Numbered from the stretch's first letter, positions 1 through 6,432 are shown. The stretch: DNA of 26,078 bases from JBCDLI01 sp038745535 (GCA_038745535.1 JBCDLI010000035.1:1-26078); one strand, 5' to 3'. Numbers and translations are program-made. Notes: generated from the letters alone by a model not told the origin.

Positions 1-273
1 ATCGGCGACAACGTCTCAATTGCCCACCAGAGTTCGCTGATCAGCTTTGATTTCGACATCAACAACTCGGATATGCCGCTAAAATACAGTCAGATGCGGA
101 AGAAGCCAATTGTGATCGGCGACGACATCATGATCTTTTCCGGTGTTCGTGTCTTTGCAGGTGTGACGCTAGCACCGCGAACGGTGGTAGCTGCCAATGC
201 AGTCGTCAGGGCAGGGGACTATAAACCGGGCGTCTATGCAGGGCTTCCTGCTGAGTGGAAGAAACCGCTTTAG
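1..273 (+). CDS. Hexapeptide-repeat (left-handed beta-helix) acyltransferase, 3' part only
   Basis: The reading frame is open from the first base of the window, so the gene starts further left and only the last 90 residues are present. The visible part alternates short hydrophobic turns of the type I-G-D-x-V-x-I and I-G-D-D-I-x-I-x-x-G-V-x-V, ending in the A-A-N-A-V-V-R-A-G and G-x-Y-A-G-x-P-A segments. These are typical of the last coils of trimeric sugar or amino-acid O-acetyltransferases (maa/nodL/wbbJ type), which use acetyl-CoA to acylate a sugar hydroxyl or amine. Such enzymes usually act in the cytoplasm on surface polysaccharide or nucleotide-sugar precursors. The substrate cannot be told from this fragment. 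The gene converges on folA, whose stop codon overlaps its own by four bases. Confidence 0.8.
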   Translation: MGDNVSIAHQSSLISFDFDINNSDMPLKYSQMRKKPIVIGDDIMIFSGVRVFAGVTLAPRTVVAANAVVRAGDYKPGVYAGLPAEWKKPL

Positions 274-806
274 GAAGCTTCTGTCCGTTTCTCCCAGATG
301 ACGAAGCGCGTCGCGTGGCTGTCTTTCTCGCCAGCCGGAACATCTTCGGTATGAGTTTGTGTGAAGTCATCCCGGCCAATTTCTGAAAATGAAGTGTCGC
401 CGTCAATCTCGGCGAGAACCTCGGTGATATAAAGCTTGTCTGCCAAAGGCATCGCTTGGGCGTAGATCTGCCCGCCACCGATGATGAAGATTTCGTAGTT
501 TGGTTTTGAGAGGCTTTCGCGCGCCTGTTCGATAGCGTTATCGAGGGTTGGCGCAATCGTCACGTTCTCTGCTGACCACGCTTTGCTTCTGGTCACCACG
601 ATATTAGTTCGGTTTGGGAGCGGTCGGCCAATGCTCTCAAACGTCTTTCGCCCCATGACGACCGGATGCCCGGACGTTAGAGCCTTGAAGCGTTTAAGAT
701 CCGATGAGAGTTTCCAAGGCATGTCACCGTCACGGCCAATAATACCGTTTTCGGACACAGCAACGATGATGGAAATGGTGGGGTTAACTGGCGGCACGGG
801 CGTCAT
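270..806 (-). CDS. folA: Dihydrofolate reductase
   Basis: Reduces dihydrofolate to tetrahydrofolate with NADPH, regenerating the cofactor oxidised by the neighbouring thymidylate synthase. The protein (178 aa from the chosen start) carries the family signatures in order: I-S-I-I-V-A-V-S-E-N-G-I-I-G near the N-terminus, M-P-W-K-L-S-S-D-L-K-R-F-K with the substrate-binding Asp, V-V-M-G-R-K-T-F-E-S-I-G-R-P-L-P, and the nucleotide-loop I-I-G-G-G-Q-I-Y. I chose the ATG at 806 because the open frame can be extended to 857 but those 17 extra residues lie before the conserved strand. With this start the gene overlaps the end of the MazG-like gene by 23 bases, which fits translational coupling in a thyA-mazG-folA minus-strand operon. 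No strong ribosome-binding site is seen before either start, so the exact N-terminus is uncertain. Confidence 0.95.
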   Translation of the reverse strand: MTPVPPVNPTISIIVAVSENGIIGRDGDMPWKLSSDLKRFKALTSGHPVVMGRKTFESIGRPLPNRTNIVVTRSKAWSAENVTIAPTLDNAIEQARESLSKPNYEIFIIGGGQIYAQAMPLADKLYITEVLAEIDGDTSFSEIGRDDFTQTHTEDVPAGEKDSHATRFVIWEKRTEAS

Positions 807-1113
807 CCAGATACTGAAACCATTTGCGTTCGATGGCTCCGTCGAGATCGACCTCAAAACGCTCGGCGATCAGAACGATCTGCGCTAGGCAGTCCGCCAA
901 TTCGCTCTCAAATTCCAGACGAATTTCATTCAGCGACGCGCCCTTTTGGCGACCGCGTTGCGTCATTCGTAAATAGGCGGACCCCAATTCACCCACTTCC
1001 TCTTGGAGCTTGAGCAGCTGCCAGTCATCATCCCGGTTGATGTCGCAGCGCTTGGCGTATAACTGCGATACGGCCTCGCTATCGGCCTGCAGCTGTTTCA
1101 AAGTGCGGCTCAT
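784..1113 (-). CDS. MazG-like nucleotide pyrophosphohydrolase family protein
   Basis: A small all-alpha protein of 109 aa. It shows the paired acidic motifs of the MazG/dUTPase-2 NTP-pyrophosphatase superfamily: L-Q-E-E-V-G-E-L in one helix (around residue 36) and E-L-A-D-C-L-A-Q-I-V-L in a later helix (around residue 70). In the family these acidic residues hold Mg2+ and hydrolyse NTPs or dNTPs to NMP and pyrophosphate. The gene lies two bases after thyA and overlaps folA, so it probably belongs to the dTMP/folate operon. A housekeeping role on nucleotides, such as removing excess or damaged dNTPs, is inferred from that context. The true substrate is unknown. It could also be grouped with phosphoribosyl-ATP pyrophosphohydrolase-like proteins. 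Confidence 0.75.
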   Translation of the reverse strand: MSRTLKQLQADSEAVSQLYAKRCDINRDDDWQLLKLQEEVGELGSAYLRMTQRGRQKGASLNEIRLEFESELADCLAQIVLIAERFEVDLDGAIERKWFQYLDDARAAS

Positions 1114-1115
1114 AA

Positions 1116-1910
1116 CTATACCGCCACCGGCGCTTTGATATGCGGATGCGGGTCGTAGCCGATGATTTCGAAATCCTCGAACTCATATTCAAAGATGGTT
1201 TCCGGCGTCCGCAGGACATGTAGTTTTGGCGGTGCGCGGAAGTCTCGCTCCAATTGCGTCTCTACCTGCTCAAAATGGTTATGATAAACATGCGCGTCGC
1301 CGAACGTATGCACGAAATCTCCGACCTTGAGCCCAACCACTTCGGCGATCATATGCGTTAGCAACGTGTAAGACGCGATGTTGAACGGGACGCCCAGGAA
1401 GATGTCCGCTGAGCGCTGGTAGAGTTGGCCGGAGAGTTTGCCATCCGCCACGTAGAACTGGAACAAGCAATGGCACGGCGGTAGCGCCATCTCATCCACG
1501 AGCGCCGGGTTCCAAGCGGACACGATATGTCGGCGCGAATTTGGATTGTTTTTGATGCCATCGACCAGCTTGGTGATCTGATCGATGCTTTCACCATTGG
1601 GCGCTGGCCACGACCGCCACTGGTAGCCATAGACTGGGCCGAGATCGCCATTTTCATCGGCCCACTCATCCCAAATGCGAACGCCATTGTCCTTTAGATA
1701 GGCGATGTTGGTCTCGCCCCTGAGGAACCAAAGCAGTTCGTGGATGATGGAGCGCAGGTGCAGCTTTTTCGTCGTGACCAGTGGAAAACCCTGCGCGAGG
1801 TCAAACCGCATTTGGTGCCCGAATACTGAGCGCGTCCCAGTACCGGTCCGGTCCGCACGGTCGGTTCCCGCTTCCATCACATGGCGAAGTAGATCGTGAT
1901 ATTGCTGCAT
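1116..1910 (-). CDS. thyA: Thymidylate synthase (ThyA type)
   Basis: Methylates dUMP to dTMP using methylene-tetrahydrofolate, producing the dihydrofolate that folA recycles. From the ATG at 1910 the protein is 264 aa, the same length as E. coli ThyA, and it aligns with it from end to end. The catalytic Cys is residue 146 in the L-P-P-C-H segment. Other fixed motifs are D-R-T-G-T-G-T near the N-terminus, S-R-R-H-I-V-S-A-W-N, Q-L-Y-Q-R-S-A-D, the phosphate-binding R-S and the C-terminal K-A-P-V-A-V. An in-frame ATG at 1946 would add 12 residues not found in relatives, so I prefer 1910. It is the first gene of the minus-strand group with the MazG-like gene and folA. A terminator at 1957-1983 separates it from the acetyltransferase upstream. 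Confidence 0.97.
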   Translation of the reverse strand: MQQYHDLLRHVMEAGTDRADRTGTGTRSVFGHQMRFDLAQGFPLVTTKKLHLRSIIHELLWFLRGETNIAYLKDNGVRIWDEWADENGDLGPVYGYQWRSWPAPNGESIDQITKLVDGIKNNPNSRRHIVSAWNPALVDEMALPPCHCLFQFYVADGKLSGQLYQRSADIFLGVPFNIASYTLLTHMIAEVVGLKVGDFVHTFGDAHVYHNHFEQVETQLERDFRAPPKLHVLRTPETIFEYEFEDFEIIGYDPHPHIKAPVAV

Positions 1911-1956
1911 GACAGCAACTAAAGCGTCTTTCGGTTCTCCGTCCATGCGGCAGGGA

Positions 1957-1983
1957 AAAACCCATACGCAATGCCGGGGTTTT
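1957..1983 (-). terminator. Intrinsic terminator after the GNAT gene
   Basis: AAAACCC (1957-1963) pairs with GGGTTTT (1977-1983) around a 13-base loop. Read on the minus strand the right arm runs into a stretch of five T. It lies about 20 bases beyond the stop codon of the minus-strand acetyltransferase gene, where a terminator is expected. It is an imperfect copy of the terminator at 2496-2522. Confidence 0.65.
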
Positions 1984-1992
1984 CCAAAGCTT
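1957..1992 (+). repeat. Terminator-containing direct repeat, copy 1
   Basis: This 36-base stretch matches 2496-2531 at 33 of 36 positions by direct comparison (differences at 1964, 1965 and 1971). The last 21 bases (1972-1992) are identical. Each copy covers a terminator stem plus some flanking sequence. The two copies bracket the GNAT acetyltransferase gene 539 bases apart. Confidence 0.8.
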
Positions 1993-2003
1993 ATTTACTC
2001 AGA

Positions 2004-2456
2004 TCAAATCGGTCGTTCGGCTATCACATCGCCGTCGTCGCGTGTTCCCGTGGGCTTGAACCCATGAAACGCGTAAACTTTCGCCGCTGCGCGATTATCA
2101 GGATCGTAGTAGATATCGACGAGGTCGCATCGTTGGTGAGCACGGATTTCACCAAGCACCAGACCCATCGCGATTTTGCCGATACCTTTATTTTGGTGAC
2201 GACGGTCAATCATGAAACGCCAGATCGTGCATTCGTTCTCATCGAAGTCGCCGATTTCGCCGAACTGATACATCAAGAAGCCGACCACAACTTCATCGGC
2301 ATAAATTGCTCTTGTAAAATAGGTGTCTGACAGGGTGGATTCCGCAATAGAGTACACGTTGGAAGGCAGGTTTTTTTCTTGAGCTTCTAGCAGTTCGAGC
2401 TCGACCACCTGGTCGAAGTTGTCTCTGCTGATTTTACCTAGTCTAACGTCTATCAA
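2004..2456 (-). CDS. GNAT-family N-acetyltransferase, diamine/polyamine acetyltransferase-like
   Basis: Transfers acetyl from acetyl-CoA to an amine. The acetyl-CoA-binding motif is seen as W-R-F-M-I-D-R-R-H-Q-N-K-G-I-G-K-I-A-M, with R-H-Q-N-K-G-I-G as the R/Q-x-x-G-x-G/A loop. Towards the C-terminus comes Y-D-P-D-N-R-A-A-A-K-V-Y-A-F-H-G-F-K-P-T-G, where the Tyr is the usual general acid. The layout resembles SpeG/BltD-type spermidine acetyltransferases, but the substrate is a guess. The open frame continues to 2636 through the terminator at 2496-2522 and into the DUF2853 gene, which is unlikely. I therefore place the start at the TTG at 2456, preceded by GAGG nine bases upstream; a GTG at 2483 has no such site. 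The product is 150 aa. The gene stands alone between two copies of a terminator repeat. Confidence 0.8.
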   Translation of the reverse strand: MIDVRLGKISRDNFDQVVELELLEAQEKNLPSNVYSIAESTLSDTYFTRAIYADEVVVGFLMYQFGEIGDFDENECTIWRFMIDRRHQNKGIGKIAMGLVLGEIRAHQRCDLVDIYYDPDNRAAAKVYAFHGFKPTGTRDDGDVIAERPI

Positions 2457-2495
2457 TCGCCTGGTCCTCGCGTGTAAACACACGCTTGAAAACAA

Positions 2496-2522
2496 AAAAC
2501 CCCGACGCAGTGCCGGGGTTTT
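2496..2522 (-). terminator. Intrinsic terminator after the DUF2853 gene
   Basis: A perfect nine-pair stem, AAAACCCCG (2496-2504) with CGGGGTTTT (2514-2522), closes a nine-base loop. Runs of A and T on both sides could make it work in both directions. It lies about 23 bases beyond the stop of the minus-strand DUF2853 gene and upstream of the acetyltransferase start. Confidence 0.85.
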
Positions 2523-2531
2523 CCAAAGCTT
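2496..2531 (+). repeat. Terminator-containing direct repeat, copy 2
   Basis: Partner of the 36-base repeat at 1957-1992 (33 of 36 bases identical, the last 21 identical). This copy has the intact stem and is probably the original. Confidence 0.8.
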
Positions 2532-2545
2532 GTTGGCTCGGGCCG

Positions 2546-2857
2546 TTAGAGGTCGCCGAGCTTGCCTGCGTGTTTTGCCACGAGATAATAGAATGAAACA
2601 CGCTGCTTGTTGCGGTCGCCTTTCATCTCTTCGCAAACCTTGCCGATGATTTCATCGTTGGCTGCCGCATCACCCATGCCAAGCTTTTTTTGGCACCACT
2701 TTTCGTTGACGCGCTTCAACTCGGACGGATCCGAGCAAGAAACAAGCGAGGCGTCGCGTGAGCGCAAAGCAATTCCCAAGTGCTTTACGATTTTTGAAAC
2801 AATGTCCGCGTCTGCGCCAGAATCATAGCGCTGTACATCGGCAAGATAGTCACTCAT
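2546..2857 (-). CDS. DUF2853 family protein
   Basis: A small soluble protein of 103 aa that I recognise as the DUF2853 family, common in Alphaproteobacteria. Conserved stretches are S-D-Y-L-A-D-V near the start, I-V-K-H-L-G-I-A-L-R-S-R-D-A-S-L-V-S-C-S-D, W-C-Q-K-K-L-G and V-C-E-E-M-K-G-D-R-N-K-Q-R-V-S-F-Y-Y-L. The function of the family is not known to me. The start is the ATG at 2857, which follows a strong ribosome-binding site (GAGGAGG, eight bases upstream). The frame could extend to 2926 but those residues lack similarity. A terminator sits directly after the stop codon, so it looks monocistronic. The ssrA gene begins just upstream on the opposite strand. Confidence 0.85.
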   Translation of the reverse strand: MSDYLADVQRYDSGADADIVSKIVKHLGIALRSRDASLVSCSDPSELKRVNEKWCQKKLGMGDAAANDEIIGKVCEEMKGDRNKQRVSFYYLVAKHAGKLGDL

Positions 2858-2979
2858 GAAAAACCCCTCCTCACGAGGCAAGTTGCGTTCAGTCAAAGAA
2901 TTGCGTGTGCCAGAAATCGGGCTCACGGAATGTCATTAACCGGACCCTTAAAGTCAACCGCAACGCGTTGTAACTGAGT

Positions 2980-3320
2980 GCCTTTGCCCGTATATAACCA
3001 ATGCTGGCTTGCCAGATATGACAATAAACGGGCGTTACAATAAGCCATTCGGACCCGGGGGCGGTACCCGGCGCCTCCACCATAACCACTTGATTGCAAG
3101 TTGTTTTGATGGGGGCGAAATAGGATCGACGAGGGTGTAAAAAGCGTACTTTTGTCCGGCATGATACCGCCGTTATCGGGTCAATTTGTTAGTTGCAAAC
3201 GACAACTACGCAGAGGCACGTCTAGCTGCCTAATGGCGGTTCGATAGCTTCGAATTAACTCCTGGCGGATTTGCGCCACCAGGCGGGGTTCGGAGGCACC
3301 TGGCAACAGAAGCCTCCACT
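2980..3320 (+). ncRNA. ssrA: Two-piece (circularly permuted) tmRNA
   Basis: tmRNA rescues ribosomes stalled on broken mRNAs and adds a degradation tag. Here the tRNA-like 3' part comes first, as in other alphaproteobacteria. The T-arm is CCGGG/CCCGG with the loop GGCGGTA (about 3055-3071), followed by the acceptor strand CGCCTCC (3072-3078) and the encoded ACCA (3079-3082). After a 28-base spacer (3083-3110) the usual 5' end begins with GGGGGCG (3111-3117), which pairs fully with CGCCTCC. That pairing includes the G3-U70 pair read by alanyl-tRNA synthetase. The segment GGATCGACG (3123-3131) follows, then the tag frame at 3195-3233. The acceptor piece should end at 3082 and the coding piece should start at 3111 after spacer removal. 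The outer ends are estimates: a GCCCGT/ACGGGC pairing (2986-2991 with 3028-3033) suggests the 5' limit and a GGAGGC/GCCTCC stem (3292-3317) the 3' limit. Confidence 0.92.
3195..3233 (+). other. tmRNA tag reading frame (ANDNYAEARLAA)
   Basis: The resume codon is GCA at 3195 and the stop is TAA at 3231. The encoded tag is ANDNYAEARLAA; the ribosome adds one more Ala from the charged tmRNA in front. The C-terminal L-A-A is the ClpX-recognition end, and the A-N-D-N-Y start is the part expected to contact SspB, which is encoded 210 bases downstream. Confidence 0.92.
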
Positions 3321-3446
3321 TCTTCTCTTAAGGCTGATATTTTTCTCTGACCTTTGCGACGCACTGCGGGAAGTTTTGGCGTGTGAGCTATTGACGATCG
3401 AAGGGTGAAATCGCACACCTGAAATTGTGGCAAAATTGGCTGAGTG

Positions 3447-3998
3447 ATGAGCGAAGATATTATCCGATACGATATTTTGGTTCAAAATGCGCTGCGCGCA
3501 GTGATCCATAAGGCACTCAGCGAAGTGCAGCGTACCGGTTTGCCCGGCAACCACCATTTCTTCATCACCTTCGATACCAATGCGCCCGGCGTCCGCATCT
3601 CTAAGCGGCTCAAAGAGCAGTATGTCGAGCAAATGACGATCGTGCTCCAACACCAGTATCGTGATCTTGATGTTACCGAGCACGGTTTTTCGGTGGGGCT
3701 CTCGTTTTCTGATATTCCGGAGATGCTATACGTCCCGTACGGCGCGATCCGCGGTTTTTATGATCCGTCTGTCAATTTCGAATTGGAATTCGATGTTGAG
3801 GTTGGCGAAGATGAAGACGATGCTGCCGCAAATGCCGTGCGCTTGGTCGAAGAGGGCGGAGAAGCGGGTGAGACAGTGGCAGAATTTAAATCCGAGGCGG
3901 GTAACGCCGATACCGAAAAATCGAGCGAAAACGATGACGCTTCTGGCGAGGAGACCGCTGACGTCGTCTCACTCGATTCATTTCGCAAAAAGAAGTGA
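3447..3998 (+). CDS. sspB: SspB, adaptor for ssrA-tagged proteins (alphaproteobacterial type)
   Basis: SspB binds the ssrA tag and hands tagged proteins to the ClpXP protease. The folded part (about residues 1-115) carries the family pattern: I-R-Y-D-I-L-V-Q-N-A-L-R-A-V, then G-N-H-H-F-F-I-T-F-D-T, a G-V-R-I-S-K-R-L-K segment, and F-S-V-G-L-S-F followed by E-M-L-Y-V-P-Y-G-A-I. A long, acidic, presumably flexible linker follows. It ends in the short conserved tail V-V-S-L-D-S-F-R-K-K-K, which in the family contacts the ClpX zinc-binding domain. I chose the ATG at 3447; a GTG one codon earlier is also possible. It lies directly downstream of ssrA, so the tag and its adaptor are encoded side by side. 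A TTGACG at 3394-3399 is the only promoter-like element I see before it, with no convincing -10. Confidence 0.93.
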   Translation: MSEDIIRYDILVQNALRAVIHKALSEVQRTGLPGNHHFFITFDTNAPGVRISKRLKEQYVEQMTIVLQHQYRDLDVTEHGFSVGLSFSDIPEMLYVPYGAIRGFYDPSVNFELEFDVEVGEDEDDAAANAVRLVEEGGEAGETVAEFKSEAGNADTEKSSENDDASGEETADVVSLDSFRKKK

Positions 3999-4025
3999 GC
4001 GCGGAATCGCTACACCTCAAGCCAT

Positions 4026-4247
4026 TTGAAAAAGCGCTCCATCTCCATCGCAGGGCACGCGACCAGTTTCTCTTTAGAAGACGAATTCTGGTCAGCACTT
4101 AAACGATCTGCGGATTTAAACGGTCGTTCGGTCGCCTCACTGGTTGCGGAAATCGATGGTCAGCGAAACGGGAGCCTCAACCTGTCTGCTGCCATCCGCG
4201 TCTATCTTTTAAAGGCAGCAATCGCTGGCGAACTCAATGATAAGTGA
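4026..4247 (+). CDS. Small ribbon-helix-helix domain protein (PF13467-like)
   Basis: A 73-residue protein with the pattern R-S-I-S-I-A-G-H-A-T-S-F-S-L-E-D-E-F-W, then L-N-G-R-S-V-A-S-L-V-A-E-I-D, then N-L-S-A-A-I-R-V-Y-L-L. I recognise this as the alphaproteobacterial ribbon-helix-helix group often listed as RHH_4. The strand near the N-terminus followed by two helices suggests a dimeric DNA-binding protein, but no target is known. The only reasonable start in frame is the TTG at 4026, with no strong ribosome-binding site. The gene follows sspB by 27 bases and may be cotranscribed with it. Its stop is three bases from the end of the minus-strand ATPase gene, so the two converge. Confidence 0.75.
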   Translation: MKKRSISIAGHATSFSLEDEFWSALKRSADLNGRSVASLVAEIDGQRNGSLNLSAAIRVYLLKAAIAGELNDK

Positions 4248-4250
4248 TGC

Positions 4251-6257
4251 CTAGTCCTTTGTCAGCAGCGACGAAAAAAGCTTTCCGTTAGACCGTTTTT
4301 CGCTCTTATCCGCCATCATCTGACGCAGACTGTTCCCCTGGGATGAAGCGGGGGTGGCCACGGCCGATCGCTCACGTGGCGTCGTGACGTCTTCTTGCGT
4401 GTGGATTGGTCCTGCCGGTTTAAATGTCTGAATTGGTCGGGCTGGCTCCTTTACAGGCGCGGGCGCCCGCAATTCAGTGTGTGGGCGCTGGGCACCATTT
4501 TGCCCCGCGTACCGCACCGAAGCAGGCGATTGGTGGTTCGTGCTGTGAGGCACTGCCGGGACAAGCGTTTCTCGTTGTGGCATTTGGGTTTCAGCGCAGA
4601 GTTCTGCGAACTCGTCATCGGCGTCGCGATTTTTAGTGCGGGTTTCAGAATTGCGCATCAAATTGATCGCATTCATGAGGCAGGCTTTGTCGGCATGCTG
4701 GTGATTAACAGCGCCCTCATGGAGGGCGGCATTTCCGGGCAACAGCTGGCGAGGTACATCCTCAAATTTCAGACGCATTGCGGTCGACGCACCTTGTCCG
4801 AAGGCGATCGCCTCGCGGTTTGCCAGTGATGGCACAAACGAAATGATGGAAGTGCCGCCGTTCGGTATGGCTTTGCGCACAATTTCTTGATCGACCTCAT
4901 TGCCAAGGCGCATCGCGAAGAACGTATTGCACTGGGAGAGAATGGTCGGATCAAGCTCACTCGGGCGCTGGGTAATCACACCGAGATGAACGCCGTATTT
5001 ACGACCCTCCTTCGCGATCCGTGAGATCGCACGGCGGGTGGGCAAAAATCCGGCACCTGTGTTCTCGGGAATATACCGGTGAGCCTCCTCGCAAATCAAA
5101 AGGGTCTTGATCCTAGATTGACTTAGTGCGGCCAGGTCAAACGCTAGTCGGCTTAAAACGGATACGGTGCTATTGACGATTTCGGAGGGGATGCCGGCGA
5201 GTTGAACAATCGCAATCGGCCTACCTTCGTCCGGCACCCGAAAAATACGCGACAGGATTTCCGTCAAATTGTCTGTGACTTGAGATGCGCCAAACATGAA
5301 ACGATAGCGCGGGTCATCCACGAGAGCCCGGACACGGGTTGAGAGATTTCTTAGATATGCCCGCTCGTGTTTTGCATCCAGTGTGCCGCGTCGCTCTTCT
5401 ATGAGCTTGATCAGGTCTGAGACCTTATAGGGCAGTGGTGTGTCGGCTGTGAGTTGGCTTTCGCTCTTGACCCGAAGTGCGCTGTTGCTTCCGCCAGAGC
5501 GGTATAGCTCTTTGGCTGCAATGATCATTTCTCGCAGCAGTTCCATTTCTTCGGGGTCGGGCGCGCGTCCGTTGAAGACAGCCTCGGCGATTTCTTCCAA
5601 GGTGTATAGCCAGAACGGAAGGTTCAGCGTGTCTTCGTCGATGTTTATTGATCGCTCAGAAAGTGCGTGCTCAAACTCGTTGTGTGGGTCCATGATTAGC
5701 ACCCGCACGTCGGGACGCGCGTCCACGATCTTGCGAAGCAAAAGTGTAACCGCGGTCGACTTACCAACGCCGGTCGTCCCGACAACGGCGAAGTGCCGCG
5801 AGATCATATTATCGATAGAAACGAGCGCCGGAATGTCGCGGTTCTGCGACAGCGCACCGACGGATACCACATTGCCGTCTTCGTTTTTGAAGATGGCAGA
5901 CAGATCATCGTGACGGATACGGTGACACTTGGCGCCAAGCGGAGGATATGCGCTTAGGCCGCTGGAAAATTGCTGGTTTCCGTTTTCATCGTCCGAGACT
6001 TCGCCAACATATTCCACATGGATTTTGACGTCGTTGTCTTCATCTTTGTGCCATTCACCAGAAGCGCTTTCGATATGGGTAATCATGCCGCAAACGCGGT
6101 TTTTGCCTGCGCGGAGCGAAATAAGCTGGCCTGTGACCCAATTTTCTGGCCCGCGTTCGCTGCCCTCTTTGGTGCGCGACTGAACAATTGCGTGCATGCC
6201 GTCGGCTTCAACGATGTACCCTTGGAGACGTTCGCGTTCGTTTCGTTTCGTCTCCAT
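4251..6257 (-). CDS. HerA/DUF87-type P-loop ATPase with N-terminal HAS-barrel-like region
   Basis: A 668-residue protein of the FtsK-HerA superfamily, whose members form hexameric rings that move along or resect DNA. Residues 10-100 look like the beta-rich HAS-barrel found before HerA ATPase domains. The Walker A motif is G-T-T-G-V-G-K-S-T (160-168) and Walker B is L-L-I-C-E-E-A-H (386-393). Downstream come the G-R-K-Y-G-V-H-L-G-V-I-T-Q-R-P (418-432) and S-Q-C-N-T-F-F-A-M-R-L segments typical of the family. The last 150 residues are rich in Pro, Ala and charged residues and are probably disordered. No NurA nuclease gene is visible beside it, so the archaeal-style HerA-NurA pairing is not shown. 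The start at 6257 has GAGG seven bases upstream. It is transcribed divergently from the ilv leader. Confidence 0.8.
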   Translation of the reverse strand: METKRNERERLQGYIVEADGMHAIVQSRTKEGSERGPENWVTGQLISLRAGKNRVCGMITHIESASGEWHKDEDNDVKIHVEYVGEVSDDENGNQQFSSGLSAYPPLGAKCHRIRHDDLSAIFKNEDGNVVSVGALSQNRDIPALVSIDNMISRHFAVVGTTGVGKSTAVTLLLRKIVDARPDVRVLIMDPHNEFEHALSERSINIDEDTLNLPFWLYTLEEIAEAVFNGRAPDPEEMELLREMIIAAKELYRSGGSNSALRVKSESQLTADTPLPYKVSDLIKLIEERRGTLDAKHERAYLRNLSTRVRALVDDPRYRFMFGASQVTDNLTEILSRIFRVPDEGRPIAIVQLAGIPSEIVNSTVSVLSRLAFDLAALSQSRIKTLLICEEAHRYIPENTGAGFLPTRRAISRIAKEGRKYGVHLGVITQRPSELDPTILSQCNTFFAMRLGNEVDQEIVRKAIPNGGTSIISFVPSLANREAIAFGQGASTAMRLKFEDVPRQLLPGNAALHEGAVNHQHADKACLMNAINLMRNSETRTKNRDADDEFAELCAETQMPQRETLVPAVPHSTNHQSPASVRYAGQNGAQRPHTELRAPAPVKEPARPIQTFKPAGPIHTQEDVTTPRERSAVATPASSQGNSLRQMMADKSEKRSNGKLFSSLLTKD

Positions 6258-6352
6258 TGGATCGCCTCAGTGCACAATTAGTGTTCGTTGACGGCGAAAA
6301 TTGACTAAAATGATTAATGAACCGATAGCCTGCGACCGGGTTGACATCGCTA

Positions 6353-6370
6353 CTTCTTCACGTGAAGAAG
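6353..6370. promoter_or_regulatory. 18-bp perfect palindrome before the ilv leader peptide
   Basis: CTTCTTCACGTGAAGAAG is its own reverse complement. It lies directly upstream of the leader peptide's ribosome-binding site (AAGGA, 6371-6375). It could be a protein operator. It could also form an RNA hairpin (seven-pair stem, ACGT loop) that limits access to the leader's ribosome-binding site. Either role is inference. Confidence 0.55.
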
Positions 6371-6381
6371 AAGGAATGTTG

Positions 6382-6432
6382 ATGAAAAATATCCTTGTGG
6401 TGGTGATTAGGCGCATGGGCGTGGTGGTGTAA
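6382..6432 (+). CDS. ilv leader peptide (attenuator), MKNILVVVIRRMGVVV
   Basis: A 16-codon frame with nine branched-chain residues: one Leu, two Ile and six Val, in the blocks I-L-V-V-V-I and V-V-V. It lies upstream of the acetolactate synthase gene. AGGA stands six bases before the ATG at 6382. An in-frame ATG at 6376 would add Met-Leu but lies too close to that site. Such a composition is the hallmark of a transcription attenuator: ribosome pausing at scarce Ile/Leu/Val-tRNA would alter folding of the RNA behind it. The second Val block and the stop codon lie within the first hairpin. Attenuation of ilvBN is established in the alphaproteobacterium Caulobacter; for this sequence it is inferred from layout. 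Confidence 0.85.
   Translation: MKNILVVVIRRMGVVV

Noticed and set aside
2889..3162. Two minus-strand frames upstream of the DUF2853 gene
   Set aside because: They lie opposite the acceptor part of ssrA, which explains the sequence conservation and structure there.
6288..6346. Three TTGAC-type elements (6288, 6301, 6341) as -35 boxes of the ilv promoter
   Set aside because: None has a good -10 at the right distance. ATTAAT at 6313 is 19 bases from the first, so the promoter stays unassigned.
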